Position numbers and translations under genes: made by a program. A stretch of DNA of 64,000 bases, from NCBI GenBank assembly GCA_001604105.1, contig LVAQ01000006.1, forward strand, positions 310,001-374,000. Reading direction: 5' to 3'. Under the pieces are notes generated by a model, which saw nothing but the letters and a program-made list of their open reading frames with translations, was not told the DNA's origin and made no database searches. Positions 18,167 through 27,350 of the stretch are shown in pieces. This DNA comes from Clostridiales bacterium Firm_11 (GTDB taxonomy: Bacteria; Bacillota; Clostridia; Christensenellales; Aristaeellaceae). How positions within the stretch are numbered: the first letter of the stretch is position 1; every line of letters starts with the position of its first letter.

Positions 18167-18433
18167 GATTGTCATCCTTTCCTGGTGAATACATCGGAGT
18201 GCTTTCTCACCCGTACGATGCTCTGATGGCTTCTGCATCCATGCAGACTGCTATCTCGCTCATGATTAACCATCATGCCGCTGTTGCGGTATTCTCGCGT
18301 GCGATGCTTCACGCACGCGCCGCAATAAGCTCGGCATACTTCTGGCTATCAGGGCACTTTACCTGCGTTTGTCCAGTCAGCAGAGCGCCGCGCGGGAGGG
18401 CGTTGTCTTTGTTCTCGTGGTAAATGTGCTTCA

Positions 18434-18468
18434 GCTCCGCCTGTCCTTCTCAGGCAAGCAGGCGGAGC
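18434..18468 (-). other. Intercistronic hairpin in the fucU-dhaK gap
   Basis: GCTCCGCCTG (18434-18443) and CAGGCGGAGC (18459-18468) form a perfect ten-base stem. It begins nine bases after the fucU stop. On the minus strand no T run follows, so it looks more like an attenuator or RNA-stabilising structure than a full terminator. The rest of the 311-base gap (18167-18477) shows no convincing gene or promoter; this is the largest gap inside the operon. Confidence 0.55.
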
Positions 18469-18477
18469 CTCTGCCTT

Positions 18478-18903
18478 TCACAGCACACCCTTTTTCAGGA
18501 TGATGCACGCATACAGCGAACGTTCCCCCGTGGCTACGCAGGCATATGCCTTGCGCGCACGGTCATAAAAAGCGAAGCGTTCTACCTGCCCCAGTGCTGT
18601 GCCGGGTTGGTGTTTTTCGACAACCGCGGCGAACTCTTTCCAAATGGGCGGGTCGCCGCTCATGGTTCCAGGTACTACCTGCATCAGCGTTACGGGTGCT
18701 TCCACGAATGTATCCAAGGGAAACAAAGCGAGTATTGCATCCAGCAGCGCAACACCGCCGTGGCCATCTTCTCTGATGCAGCGTTGCCCCATGCTTTGCG
18801 CGGGAAAATTAGCATCGCCGATAACCAGTTCATCCCCGTGACCCATTTCCGCCAGAACCTTCAATAGTTCCGGTGACAGCAAGGGTGAAATGCCTTTGAG
18901 CAT
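18478..18903 (-). CDS. fucU: FucU/RbsD-family sugar mutarotase
   Basis: The 141-residue product begins LKGISPLLSPELLKVLAEMG and has GHGDELVIGDANFPA, the signature of L-fucose mutarotase. The C-terminal half carries ERFAFYDRARKAY and a short ACIILKKG end. FucU interconverts sugar anomers, speeding supply of the form used by the kinase. For a 5-deoxypentose, which cannot form a pyranose, the likely job is alpha/beta furanose exchange. GGAGGG lies six bases before the ATG; the gene follows the second BMC-H gene by 12 bases. Confidence 0.92.
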   Translation of the reverse strand: MLKGISPLLSPELLKVLAEMGHGDELVIGDANFPAQSMGQRCIREDGHGGVALLDAILALFPLDTFVEAPVTLMQVVPGTMSGDPPIWKEFAAVVEKHQPGTALGQVERFAFYDRARKAYACVATGERSLYACIILKKGVL

Positions 18904-18915
18904 AACCAGCCCTCC

Positions 18916-19191
18916 TTACAGTTTGGGCAAAATGGACTCTACATCGTCATGCGGACGGGGAATCACATGTACGCTCACCAACTCGCCAACACGCTTGGCC
19001 GCCGCGCCGCCTGCTTCTACCGCCGCCTTGACGGCGCCCACATCTCCGCGCACCATCACGGTGACCAGCCCGCCACCCACATGCTCCTTGCCGATCAGGT
19101 GCACATTGGCCGCCTTGACCATCGCGTCCGCTGCTTCAATGGATCCTACCAAGCCTTTCGTTTCAACCATGCCGAGTGCTTGCTTTTCCAT
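18916..19191 (-). CDS. BMC-H shell hexamer protein 2
   Basis: A 91-residue single-BMC-domain protein (PduA/EutM type). It begins [16 protein letters not shown] and has the conserved [10 protein letters not shown] helix, [18 protein letters not shown] (pore loop HVGGG) and VIPRPH end. Hexamers of such proteins tile the shell facets, and the pore passes small polar metabolites. Sixty-three consecutive residues are identical to the neighbouring copy at 19216-19530, but the DNA differs at many third positions. AAAGGAG lies upstream. Confidence 0.97.
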   Translation of the reverse strand: MEKQALGMVETKGLVGSIEAADAMVKAANVHLIGKEHVGGGLVTVMVRGDVGAVKAAVEAGGAAAKRVGELVSVHVIPRPHDDVESILPKL

Positions 19192-19215
19192 ACTATTGGC
19201 TCCTTTCGTGGCGTC

Positions 19216-19530
19216 TTACGCCTTGGCTTTTACGGTTTTGGGGGCAGATGCCTGCTCGTTTTGTGCGGGCAGCACCGCTTCCACATCGCTGTGGGGGCGG
19301 GGAATCACATGCACGCTCACCAATTCCCCTACGCGCTTGGCCGCGGCGCCGCCTGCTTCTACCGCTGCCTTGACCGCGCCTACATCTCCGCGTACCATGA
19401 CGGTGACCAATCCCCCGCCTACATGTTCCTTACCAATCAGGTGTACATTCGCAGCCTTGACCATTGCGTCCGCCGCTTCGATCGCGCCCACCAAACCACG
19501 GGTCTCAATCATTCCCAGTGCTTCCTGCAT
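19216..19530 (-). CDS. BMC-H shell hexamer protein 1, with C-terminal extension
   Basis: A 104-residue single-BMC-domain protein beginning [15 protein letters not shown]. It is nearly identical to the next gene through VIPRPH, then carries a longer C-terminal tail rich in Ala, Lys and Thr (about residues 86-104). Tails of this type are variable in BMC-H proteins. AAGGAG lies upstream of the ATG. It lies 28 bases after the BMC-T gene. Confidence 0.97.
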   Translation of the reverse strand: MQEALGMIETRGLVGAIEAADAMVKAANVHLIGKEHVGGGLVTVMVRGDVGAVKAAVEAGGAAAKRVGELVSVHVIPRPHSDVEAVLPAQNEQASAPKTVKAKA

Positions 19531-19558
19531 ACCAGCAACTCCTTACCGCATCTGTATT

Positions 19559-20110
19559 TTATAGTAATGCCTGGATCATATCCCGATGCGGTGAGGGAAT
19601 CACCACACAGGAGCCGATCAAGCCTTTGGAGCCTTCCTCCGCCTGCGCCGCTTTGACGGCAGCCTCCACCGCGGAAACATCGCCCGTAAATACCACAAAC
19701 GATTTCCCGCCCATTCCGCGCCCCAGCCGCACTTCGATCAACTCAACCTCCGCGGTCTTGACCGCAGTATCCGCGGCGGATACGGTGCTTGCCAGCGAGA
19801 ATGTTTCAATGACCCCCACCGCCTGCGCATCATCAATACCGGGAGCACCGCTCATGGCGACGATCACACGCTCATCCACATTTGGGATCACCAGGCTGTC
19901 TACCAATGTTGCAGCCGCGCTTTCCACCCCAGCGGCTACCGCAGCTTTGACTGCCGCTACCTGACCGCTCACCATAACGATATACTTGCCAGCACATGCC
20001 GTCTGCGCAGTGCAAAGCTGCACATCCGCCGCTTTGAGCATACTGTCTCCCGCCAGCACACCCAGCGGGATGCTGTTTGATTCCACTACGCCAATTGCCA
20101 TCATGGCCAT
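19559..20110 (-). CDS. BMC-T trimeric shell protein, PduT-like with candidate Fe-S pore
   Basis: A 183-residue protein with two tandem BMC domains (residues 3-92 and 96-183; AIGVVESNSIPLGV and AVGVIETFSLAS open them). Cys39 in TACAGKY falls at the position of the PduT pore cysteine (Cys38), where three cysteines of the trimer hold a [4Fe-4S] cluster. A cluster here would let electrons cross the shell to the PduS-like protein encoded just upstream in the operon. The ATG at 20110 and one two codons on (20104) are both usable; GGAGGG is nearer the ideal distance to the latter. Confidence 0.94.
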   Translation of the reverse strand: MAMMAIGVVESNSIPLGVLAGDSMLKAADVQLCTAQTACAGKYIVMVSGQVAAVKAAVAAGVESAAATLVDSLVIPNVDERVIVAMSGAPGIDDAQAVGVIETFSLASTVSAADTAVKTAEVELIEVRLGRGMGGKSFVVFTGDVSAVEAAVKAAQAEEGSKGLIGSCVVIPSPHRDMIQALL

Positions 20111-20124
20111 ACCCTCCCGCTCCT

Positions 20125-21444
20125 TCAGGCTGTGATCACAATATGTTCTGCTGTAACCTCAGCCACCGTTCCAGTAATGGATGCATGTAGCGCGGCGCCC
20201 AGCGCGTTTTCCGGTATGGCCGCAATCATTTGTCCGTAAACAACACGGTCACCCGCCTGTACAAGGGGTGTACTTGCCTTGCCAACATGTTGGCGAAGCG
20301 GCAGCTTGACGCTTGCAGGCGTTACGGTTTTCTCACTGTAAGGCGCAGGCACGTCATAGGCGCTTAAGTGCATACGCGCAACCATGCGCTGAACAGGCAC
20401 CGCCTTCATGGCGATCCATGGCTCCGGAGTAATGTTTTCCTCCGGTACCGGCCGCACCCCAGCTTTGGATAGTTCCGCTTTGAGCGAAGTCATGACCACC
20501 GATGGGGTCAGTCCCATTTCGCATCCAAAGTAGGTGCATAGCCCGCAGCTTGAGCAGGCCAGCACGCCCGCAGCATCGCCAAGCAAGGCGGCGTTGCCCA
20601 TGGAGATTGCGCGCATCGCCTTGTGCGGTTCCACGGGGAGCCCCATCGCATGGCGCGGGCAGATTTGCGTACAGCGGTTGCATTGACAGCATATCGAGCG
20701 CGCAAGCCTTGCCTGTTGCTCCGGTGTGATGCTTCGCAGCTGTATCTGCTGATGCGCTTTGGGTAATACAATCAGCCCGCCTGTCGTCTTTGTGATGGGC
20801 GCATCCCAATCCGCTTCAATCGCCCCCATGCAGGGTCCTCCCACGATGACGGCATAAGCGTCCTCCTCACCGCGAAAGTCACTTAGCGTGAGCACCTCGC
20901 GAATGCTGACGCCGATGGGTACCGTAACCGTCATGGGCTTGGGTACATCGCCCGCAATGGTTACGCTTTTGCTTGTTACGGGGTTTCCCGCAACCGCATC
21001 GGCGATGCTCAGCGCCGTCCCCGCGTTAATCACCACACAGCCAACGTCAATGGGCAATTTCCCCGTAGGTACTACTTTGCCGATCACCTCATAGATAACG
21101 GCTTTCTCATCGCCAGAGGGGTAATAGCTCTCCATCAGGTGCAGCCGCAGGTTGGGCTTGCCCAGGATGGCTTTTTGCAGTGCTTCCACTGCCTCATGGT
21201 AATGCTCCTTGGTGGCAATCACACCTTCTGGCGCTTGCGCCGCTTGCATTGCCAGTTCCAAGCCATGTACCATCTTTTCTGCTTCGCGCTGCATCAGGAG
21301 CTGATCCACCATCAGAAGCGGCTCGCATTCCGCGCCGTTGAGAATCACTCGCTGCGCGTTCACATTCAACTTCACATGGGTTGGAAAGCCCGCGCCTCCG
21401 GCACCCACGACCCCCGCATTGCGGATGGCTTCCATCACATCCAT
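20125..21444 (-). CDS. PduS-like Fe-S flavoprotein (RnfC-related, SLBB domain)
   Basis: The start at 21444 (MDVMEAIRNAG) is chosen because GGAG lies seven bases upstream and the motif VVGAGGAGFPTHVK then starts near residue 12, as in PduS. The 439-residue protein has an RnfC-like FMN/NADH domain, an SLBB region, two cluster motifs (CCQCNRCTQICP near residue 255 and CSSCGLCTYFGC near 297), and a C-terminal barrel-sandwich domain. PduS oxidises NADH and passes electrons on. With no alcohol dehydrogenase in the locus, this is the main visible route to regenerate NAD+ for the aldehyde dehydrogenase. Confidence 0.92.
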   Translation of the reverse strand: MDVMEAIRNAGVVGAGGAGFPTHVKLNVNAQRVILNGAECEPLLMVDQLLMQREAEKMVHGLELAMQAAQAPEGVIATKEHYHEAVEALQKAILGKPNLRLHLMESYYPSGDEKAVIYEVIGKVVPTGKLPIDVGCVVINAGTALSIADAVAGNPVTSKSVTIAGDVPKPMTVTVPIGVSIREVLTLSDFRGEEDAYAVIVGGPCMGAIEADWDAPITKTTGGLIVLPKAHQQIQLRSITPEQQARLARSICCQCNRCTQICPRHAMGLPVEPHKAMRAISMGNAALLGDAAGVLACSSCGLCTYFGCEMGLTPSVVMTSLKAELSKAGVRPVPEENITPEPWIAMKAVPVQRMVARMHLSAYDVPAPYSEKTVTPASVKLPLRQHVGKASTPLVQAGDRVVYGQMIAAIPENALGAALHASITGTVAEVTAEHIVITA

Positions 21445-21550
21445 AACATGGCTCCATTCTTCCCGCCAGCCCGGACTTTCTACGTCATAACGCTGGTTGT
21501 ATGCCGCCGCCAGTGTCGCTTCCATTTTCCAAGCCCGCTGGCTTACAGTG

Positions 21551-22984
21551 TTAGCTGATGCGAAAATCTCCATACAGCACACAGCGGCGCAAGCGGGTAA
21601 AGGTTCTGGCGGTAGTAACGCCCTCGCCCGTGGGGGTGGCAATGGTCATGGTGGTATACCCTTCCCCCATAAACCCAAGGCCGGAATAACTGGGCGCGTT
21701 CTTGACAAAAATAGTCGTGTTCATTCGGCGCGCGGCTTTACTCATGTTGTGTACGTGCATGGAATGGATCATCGCGGAGTGCTTGTTGCCCTGTTCCGCG
21801 CGATACGCTTCCTCGATGGCTTCGTCCACATTGGCAACACGTACAATCGCCAGCACCGGCATCAGCATCTCTGTGATTACAAAGGGATGGTTTCGATCCA
21901 CTTCCGCAATCACCAGCCGTGGATTGCCCGTGAAAGCTACGCCAGAATCCCGCAGAATAACAGCCGCATCCCGACCCACATACTTTCGATTGATCACATG
22001 CTTGCCGTTTTTGGGGATAAGTACTGTGCTTACGATCCTGTCGATATCAGCGCCCTGAACGCGGAATGCGCCGTTCTGCTCCATCACCGCCATCAGGCGG
22101 TCTGCGACGGAGTTGACAACAAAAACTTCCTTCTCGGCGATACAGAGCACGTTGTTATCAAAGCTTGCGCCATCCACGATATCCTTGCCCGCTTTGGGCA
22201 GATCGGCCGTTTCATCCACAATAACAGGGGGATTCCCAGGCCCGGCCGCCACAACCTTTTTGCCTACCTTCATCGCAACAGCCACTACGGCTTCGCCCCC
22301 GGTGATGGAAAGCATCGCAACGTCGGGATGGGTCATGATTGCCTGCCCGCTTTCCAGCGTAGGTTCTTTCATGGTTGTTATCAGGGTTTGCGGTCCGCCT
22401 GCCTTGATGATTGCCTCTACCAGAATGCGCATGGCCTCCTGCGAAGCATGCCGTGCCGCCGGATGAGGATTGAACACAACCGCGTTACCCGCCGCCACCA
22501 TGCTGATACTGTTATTAATCACAGTGCTGGTCGGGTTGGTGGATGGCGTAATAGATCCAATGACCCCAAAGGGCGCCTGTTCGACCAACATCATCCCATG
22601 ATCGCCGGTCTGGCAGTGTGTGGTCAAATCCTCTACGCCCGGCGTGCGATGCGCAACCAGCAGATTTTTTTGCACCTTGTCCGCAATACGGCCATAGCCT
22701 GTCTCTTCGTGCGCCAGTTTCGCAAGGTATTCTGCATGATCAATGGCGGCTTGCCGCATCGCCGCGATCAGCTCCGCGCGTTTTTCCAGTGTGCTTTCGG
22801 CAAGTTGAAGCTGTGCCGCCTTGGCATTGGCTACAGCTTCCGCCGCGGTATCGCAAAGCCAACGGTTTGTGCCGCTTCCCGTTTCCACTGCCGCAGGGGC
22901 TGGTGTTTCCGCTTTGCGCGTACCGGAAAGACCGCGCACGATTTCGTCAGTAATCCGTATTATATCCTGCTCGGTTAGCGCCAT
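21551..22984 (-). CDS. BMC CoA-acylating aldehyde dehydrogenase
   Basis: The 477-residue protein is a PduP/EutE-type enzyme: aldehyde + CoA + NAD+ to acyl-CoA + NADH. Catalytic Cys281 lies in NNVLCIAEKE, with GSITPSTNPT near 143 and ITGGEAVV near 227 for the nucleotide. Residues 3-19 (LTEQDIIRITDEIVRGL) form an amphipathic helix and are followed by a Thr/Pro/Ala-rich linker, the standard layout of an N-terminal encapsulation peptide. AAGGAG lies upstream of the ATG. Substrate would be acetaldehyde or (methylthio)acetaldehyde if the pathway reading is right. Confidence 0.96.
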   Translation of the reverse strand: MALTEQDIIRITDEIVRGLSGTRKAETPAPAAVETGSGTNRWLCDTAAEAVANAKAAQLQLAESTLEKRAELIAAMRQAAIDHAEYLAKLAHEETGYGRIADKVQKNLLVAHRTPGVEDLTTHCQTGDHGMMLVEQAPFGVIGSITPSTNPTSTVINNSISMVAAGNAVVFNPHPAARHASQEAMRILVEAIIKAGGPQTLITTMKEPTLESGQAIMTHPDVAMLSITGGEAVVAVAMKVGKKVVAAGPGNPPVIVDETADLPKAGKDIVDGASFDNNVLCIAEKEVFVVNSVADRLMAVMEQNGAFRVQGADIDRIVSTVLIPKNGKHVINRKYVGRDAAVILRDSGVAFTGNPRLVIAEVDRNHPFVITEMLMPVLAIVRVANVDEAIEEAYRAEQGNKHSAMIHSMHVHNMSKAARRMNTTIFVKNAPSYSGLGFMGEGYTTMTIATPTGEGVTTARTFTRLRRCVLYGDFRIS

Positions 22985-22997
22985 ACGCTATCGCTCC

Positions 22998-23990
22998 TTA
23001 CACTCGTTCAATCAACTCAATGCCCTTTGCCGAAGCTGCGTCACGCGCCAGCGGCGTGATGATCGCATCGCTTGCGTAGCGAATCAACCTGTGTTTCAGC
23101 TTCTCGGCAAGCAGCACGTCTTCTTCCGCAATGAAGCGGCGCGGTTCTCCGGAGAGATCCAGTATGGTTGTTTTTGCTTCCGGCGCCTTCATGGCTACCT
23201 CCACGGCAGCGCTAGACGGATTTTTCTGCACAGCGCTGCTTGTGGTTGGCATGTAGGTGTGGAGCACTGCATTGCCTGTGCCCGCAGCAGCGACTGGTTT
23301 GGCCATTGCAGATGCCGGTACGCTGTCTTTTGGCTTGGTTGCCAAGGATGCGTCACCGTCGGGTATAATGCGGCACAACTGCCCATCCGAAAGCCCGCAG
23401 GCATTGGCTTCATCCTTGTCGATGTGTGCTTCCAGGCTATGCGCTTCACCGCTGCGTACCACAAGATGACGGATGATCGCCGCGCGCGCTCCCTCCACAA
23501 CCAGTGAAACCGCGTCCCCATCCCGAAGACCATAAGCTGAAGCTTCCGCGGGTGACATGTGCAAATGACGCTGTGCAACAATAACCCCCCGCGTCAGTAC
23601 CACGCGCCTACTTTCATTGCTGAGCACGCACCCCGGAGACCCTTCCGTTTCCCCGCTCATGCGCAGCACGGGTTTGACGCCCAGCTTAAAGCAATCGGTA
23701 TAGCTCAGTTCAACCTGGGTTTCTTTGCGTACGGGACCCACAACACGCAACGTTGTTTTGCCTTTGGGGCATTCCATGGTTACCGTTTCATGGCAGGCAT
23801 ACTGCCCGGGCTGCGCAAGATCGCGCAGCTTGGTGAGCCGATAGCCATCGCCAAAGAGCCGTTCTACATCCGCCTGACAAAGATGCACGTGACGGTTGGA
23901 AGATGTTACCGGCACAAACCGCTCCCCCTGCCGCGCCACTTCGCTTAGTACAATGCGCAGCACGACACCCCTAAGCTCATTTACATCCAT
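22998..23990 (-). CDS. pduL: PduL phosphate acyltransferase with C-terminal extension
   Basis: The 330-residue protein converts acyl-CoA and phosphate to acyl phosphate. The two PduL halves show the zinc and active-site motifs: SNRHVHL (His34, His36), QRHLHM (His142, His144) and EAHIDKDEANA (His189). Residues 2-18 (DVNELRGVVLRIVLSEV) look like an encapsulation helix. The core ends near 212. A linker (213-273) leads to an extra ~57-residue domain ending ITPLARDAASAKGIEL, a motif resembling one in other BMC-associated proteins such as EutT. Typical PduL has 200-230 residues. The ATG follows the mtnA-like stop by one base. Confidence 0.95.
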   Translation of the reverse strand: MDVNELRGVVLRIVLSEVARQGERFVPVTSSNRHVHLCQADVERLFGDGYRLTKLRDLAQPGQYACHETVTMECPKGKTTLRVVGPVRKETQVELSYTDCFKLGVKPVLRMSGETEGSPGCVLSNESRRVVLTRGVIVAQRHLHMSPAEASAYGLRDGDAVSLVVEGARAAIIRHLVVRSGEAHSLEAHIDKDEANACGLSDGQLCRIIPDGDASLATKPKDSVPASAMAKPVAAAGTGNAVLHTYMPTTSSAVQKNPSSAAVEVAMKAPEAKTTILDLSGEPRRFIAEEDVLLAEKLKHRLIRYASDAIITPLARDAASAKGIELIERV

Positions 23991-23991
23991 A

Positions 23992-25080
23992 TTACTTCTT
24001 CTGCGCTTCCTGCTTCTTTTGGAAAATCTCCTTCAGGCTTTGCGTATACGGCGGGCGGGCGATGCCGTACTCCGTGATAATCCCTGTGATCAGCTCATGG
24101 TCCGCAAAATCAAAAGCGGGATTATACACCTTGACGCCTTCGGGCGCCATGCGTTTTTCGTACCACATTTCAGTTACTTCTTCGGCGGGGCGCTGTTCGA
24201 TGGTAATATCTTCGCCCTTTTCGATGCTCATGTCAATGGTGCTGGTCGGACCGCATACATAGAAGGGAATGCCGTAATACTTGGCAAGAATCGCCACGCC
24301 CGATGTTCCAATCTTGTTGCAGGCATCACCATTGGCAGCCACGCGGTCACAGCCGACAAAAACCGCCTGAACCCAGCCATTTTTCATGACCTGCGAGGCC
24401 ATATTATCGCAGATAACGGTTGTATCCACACCATCTGCAAACAGCTCAAACGCGGATAGACGCGCGCCTTGCAGCAACGGGCGGGTTTCATCGGTATACA
24501 CCTTAAAATTCATGCCGCGTTCACGGCCAAGGTGAATGGGCGCCAGTGCCGTGCCGTACTTGCTGGTGGCAAGCTGCCCCGCGTTGCAATGGGTAAGGAT
24601 GCCATCCCCATCGTTTACCACGGTTAGGCCGTATTCGCCGATCTGCCTGCACATCCAAACATCTTCATCCTTGATGGCGACGCATTCCTTGTGCAACAAG
24701 GCTTTCAGCGCAGGAACGGTCTTATCCTGCGCGCTTAGTACCACCTGTTCCATACGATTGAGCGCCCAGGAGAGGTTGACCGCCGTGGGGCGGGATGAAT
24801 CCAGATAGTCCTTGGCTACTTTAAACTTCGTATAGAAATCCGCATAGGATTCTGCCTGGATTTGTTTTGCCGCCAGATATACCCCAAAAGCGGCTGCCAC
24901 CCCGATTGCCGGCGCACCGCGCACCTTGAGCAGGTAGATAGCTTCCCATATATCCTTTTGCTCGGTCAGGTGCAAAATCTCCACTTCGGAGGGCAGTTTG
25001 GTCTGATCGATGATTACCAGTGCGCTGCGTTCATCGTCCAACGCAACGGTCTCATAGCTCATAATGTTTATTTCTGCCAT
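23992..25080 (-). CDS. mtnA: Aldose-1-phosphate isomerase of the MtnA family
   Basis: The start at 25080 follows AAGGGTGAGAG; the upstream open frame overlaps mtnK and lacks a site. The 362-residue protein has the family motifs VRGAPAIG (54-60), HCNAG with catalytic Cys165, and [17 protein letters not shown] with catalytic Asp245. MtnA converts 5-methylthioribose 1-phosphate to the ribulose 1-phosphate; the relative DrdI does so with 5-deoxyribose 1-phosphate. No mtnB, mtnC/W/X or mtnD lies in the window, so the classical methionine salvage route is not encoded here. No encapsulation helix is seen, so it is probably cytosolic. Confidence 0.92.
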   Translation of the reverse strand: MAEINIMSYETVALDDERSALVIIDQTKLPSEVEILHLTEQKDIWEAIYLLKVRGAPAIGVAAAFGVYLAAKQIQAESYADFYTKFKVAKDYLDSSRPTAVNLSWALNRMEQVVLSAQDKTVPALKALLHKECVAIKDEDVWMCRQIGEYGLTVVNDGDGILTHCNAGQLATSKYGTALAPIHLGRERGMNFKVYTDETRPLLQGARLSAFELFADGVDTTVICDNMASQVMKNGWVQAVFVGCDRVAANGDACNKIGTSGVAILAKYYGIPFYVCGPTSTIDMSIEKGEDITIEQRPAEEVTEMWYEKRMAPEGVKVYNPAFDFADHELITGIITEYGIARPPYTQSLKEIFQKKQEAQKK

Positions 25081-25099
25081 AGCTCTCACCCTTTGCGTG

Positions 25100-26308
25100 T
25101 TATTTAGCGCCTTGGGCAGCGCGCTTGATTGCGTCCACAAATGCCGTTCCCGTGGTAAAATCACGGCGGTGCATAATGTAATCCTTAGCCGCAAGAACGT
25201 TCACGCGCTCCGCATAGGCTCGCTTCTGCTCATCGGCTATGGTTGTGACGTCTTTCACCTGCGCCATGCCCACCGTACGGCGAATCAGTTCTGTGCCCGC
25301 ATAGGCGGCGGTATCCGAAAGCACGCTAGCTAGGTACCATTCCTTGAAGCCCTTGGTCTTGGCCATGGTATCGGTCGCGGCTTCGTCAAAAACCAGCAGG
25401 AATTTCTCCTTAAACAGGTCGATGGTTTTCTCAATCGTCTCAAGCGTCCAGGCGCAGAAGGCGTCATTGCCGGCCGCAACGCCATTATCGTAGGCGAAGA
25501 TCAGGTTTGCCACCACATTGCCCACGTCATAACCCATTGGACCGTAGAAGGCGAACTCGGGGTCAAACACACGCGTGCTGTCCTGCTTTACGAAAATGGA
25601 GCCCGTATGCAGATCGCCATGAATCAGCGCTTGCGCATTATTCATGAACTCAAACTTAATTTTCGCGATCTCAAGGTGCAAGGCTTCATCGCCGTACAGT
25701 TCCCGCTGTACAAACGCTGCATTGGTGGGGAATACAATATTGCGATGGTTCACATCGTTATAGGGTTCGGTCAGTACCAGGTCTTCGGTGATTTCGCATA
25801 GCTCGGGGTTGATAAAGCTCTTCACCAAATCCTTCTTGGCTTTGTGTTCCATCACGACATCGGTGGTTTTAAGCAGGGTGTTGACCATGTAGGTGGAAAT
25901 ATCATCCGCAAAGCGCGGAAAGGTTTCGTGACGCATCAGCGCATAGCGCATCAAAGCGTGGTCGGAAAGATCCTCCATCACACAAGCGCTCATCACCGTA
26001 TCATATCCAAAAATCTTAGGCACAAGACCGGGCGCATATTGCCATTGGATTTGCAGGATTTCGCTCTCTATGCGGTTTCTGTCGGTTGAAACCTTCATCG
26101 CGGCAGAAATGCGCAAAGCCTCGCCTGCCTGTTTGACAATCACGCTCTTGCCAGAATCTTCGTCAACAATCCGGAAAACGTAGTTCAGGTTCCCATCGCC
26201 TATCTCCTTGGCTGTCAGCTTGCCGCCAGCGGGCATGTATCCTTTTTCTACCGCGTATTCCAACGCATCCGGTGTCTTCATCAGAAAGTATGTATCAAAG
26301 CGGGACAT
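25100..26308 (-). CDS. mtnK: 5-methylthioribose/5-deoxyribose kinase family protein
   Basis: The 402-residue product matches the MtnK aminoglycoside-kinase-like fold: glycine loop [11 protein letters not shown] (about residues 38-48), MEDLSDH near 111, catalytic [11 protein letters not shown] (His230, Asp232) and metal-binding [13 protein letters not shown] (249-261). MtnK phosphorylates the anomeric hydroxyl of 5-methylthioribose; DrdK is the 5-deoxyribose counterpart. AAAGGAG lies nine bases before the ATG. It is followed 19 bases later by the isomerase and preceded by the sugar transporter, so the sugar is probably imported rather than made from internal nucleosides. Confidence 0.92.
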   Translation of the reverse strand: MSRFDTYFLMKTPDALEYAVEKGYMPAGGKLTAKEIGDGNLNYVFRIVDEDSGKSVIVKQAGEALRISAAMKVSTDRNRIESEILQIQWQYAPGLVPKIFGYDTVMSACVMEDLSDHALMRYALMRHETFPRFADDISTYMVNTLLKTTDVVMEHKAKKDLVKSFINPELCEITEDLVLTEPYNDVNHRNIVFPTNAAFVQRELYGDEALHLEIAKIKFEFMNNAQALIHGDLHTGSIFVKQDSTRVFDPEFAFYGPMGYDVGNVVANLIFAYDNGVAAGNDAFCAWTLETIEKTIDLFKEKFLLVFDEAATDTMAKTKGFKEWYLASVLSDTAAYAGTELIRRTVGMAQVKDVTTIADEQKRAYAERVNVLAAKDYIMHRRDFTTGTAFVDAIKRAAQGAK

Positions 26309-26341
26309 AGCTCAAAACTCCTTTAGCATGTTTTTACCCGC

Positions 26342-27349
26342 TTACTTTTTACGGGCGTAGTTCAGCGCAAGGGCAATCGCCAACACGGCGCCTTTGAAGA
26401 TATTGACTGCGTAATACGGTACCGAAGCCATAATAAGCCCGTTTTCCAATACGCCGATAAGAATTGCGCCTGCCAGCGTACCCAGCGCGTTTGGCCGGCC
26501 AATACCCGCCACACTCATACCGATATGCGCCGCCGCCACCGCGCCCATCAAGTAACTGGAGCCGGAGTTGATCTGCGCGTTCCCAACGCGCGCGCCAATC
26601 ATCATGCCGCCGATGGAAGCAAGAATTGTGCTCATCACATAAGCCAGCGTACGATATTTCTTCACATTGATACCAGAGAGCTTAGCCGCTTCAGGATTGC
26701 CGCCCACGGCATACATATAGCGGCCATGCTTGGTGTAGGTCAGAAACACAAACACCAGCAGCACCAGCACCAGCATCACTACGATGATCCACGGCTCCCT
26801 GCCGATGGTGCGGAAAAGCTGGGGCACTTTGCCAAGCGCGGTGGAGCCGTCCGGCCTGCGCATGTTCTCGTTGATCGCGCCGCCGCCCGCATAGGTCATG
26901 GCCACACCCTCAAACATGAACATGGTGGACAGCGTCGCCAGCATATCCGGTATTTTGAGCTTAACAATCAGCAGCGAGTTGATCAGCGCCACAGCCAGGC
27001 AAATGATGATGGTCATCACAATGGACAAAGCCATGCCCCAGGGCGTGGAGCCCAGTTGGAACCAAACGAAGAACGTCATCACAACCGTGTTTGCAAACGT
27101 AGCTGTGGAACCAACCGAAAGATCCATGCCGCTTACGGTGAGCGAGATGGTCATGCCGATGGCGATGATGGTCACAATACACACAGCGCGCACGATGGTA
27201 ATGATGTTGGGTGCGCTGAAGAATGTGGGCATGGTAACCGAGAACGCGATAAACAGCACGGCGATGGTGAGCAGTGTGCCCCATTTGGTGATGAAGTCCA
27301 TCACTGCTCCTTTGGGGATACCGATGTTACGATCTAATTCCTTGCCCAT
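26342..27349 (-). CDS. Sugar ABC transporter permease (RbsC/CUT2 type)
   Basis: The 335-residue polytopic protein has the ribose-type permease layout, with about eight to ten hydrophobic segments, the SGMDLSVGS motif and the late GRPNALGTLAGAILIGVLENGL signature. It forms the membrane channel for the binding protein and ATPase upstream in the operon. GGAGG lies eight bases before the ATG, which is one base after the ATPase stop. Homologues carry ribose, other pentoses and AI-2-like sugars, so a deoxypentose is compatible. Confidence 0.94.
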   Translation of the reverse strand: MGKELDRNIGIPKGAVMDFITKWGTLLTIAVLFIAFSVTMPTFFSAPNIITIVRAVCIVTIIAIGMTISLTVSGMDLSVGSTATFANTVVMTFFVWFQLGSTPWGMALSIVMTIIICLAVALINSLLIVKLKIPDMLATLSTMFMFEGVAMTYAGGGAINENMRRPDGSTALGKVPQLFRTIGREPWIIVVMLVLVLLVFVFLTYTKHGRYMYAVGGNPEAAKLSGINVKKYRTLAYVMSTILASIGGMMIGARVGNAQINSGSSYLMGAVAAAHIGMSVAGIGRPNALGTLAGAILIGVLENGLIMASVPYYAVNIFKGAVLAIALALNYARKK

Positions 27350-27350
27350 C

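Noticed and set aside
18890..19656. Plus-strand frames with internal repeats opposite the BMC-H genes
   Set aside because: The repeat is only the reverse image of the two near-identical shell genes.
21497..22978. Plus-strand open frame of 493 codons
   Set aside because: It mirrors the aldehyde dehydrogenase gene, whose catalytic and targeting motifs are clear.
23992..26308. Classical methionine salvage from methylthioadenosine
   Set aside because: Only the kinase and isomerase homologues are present; dehydratase, enolase/phosphatase and dioxygenase genes are missing, and shell genes point to aldehyde metabolism.
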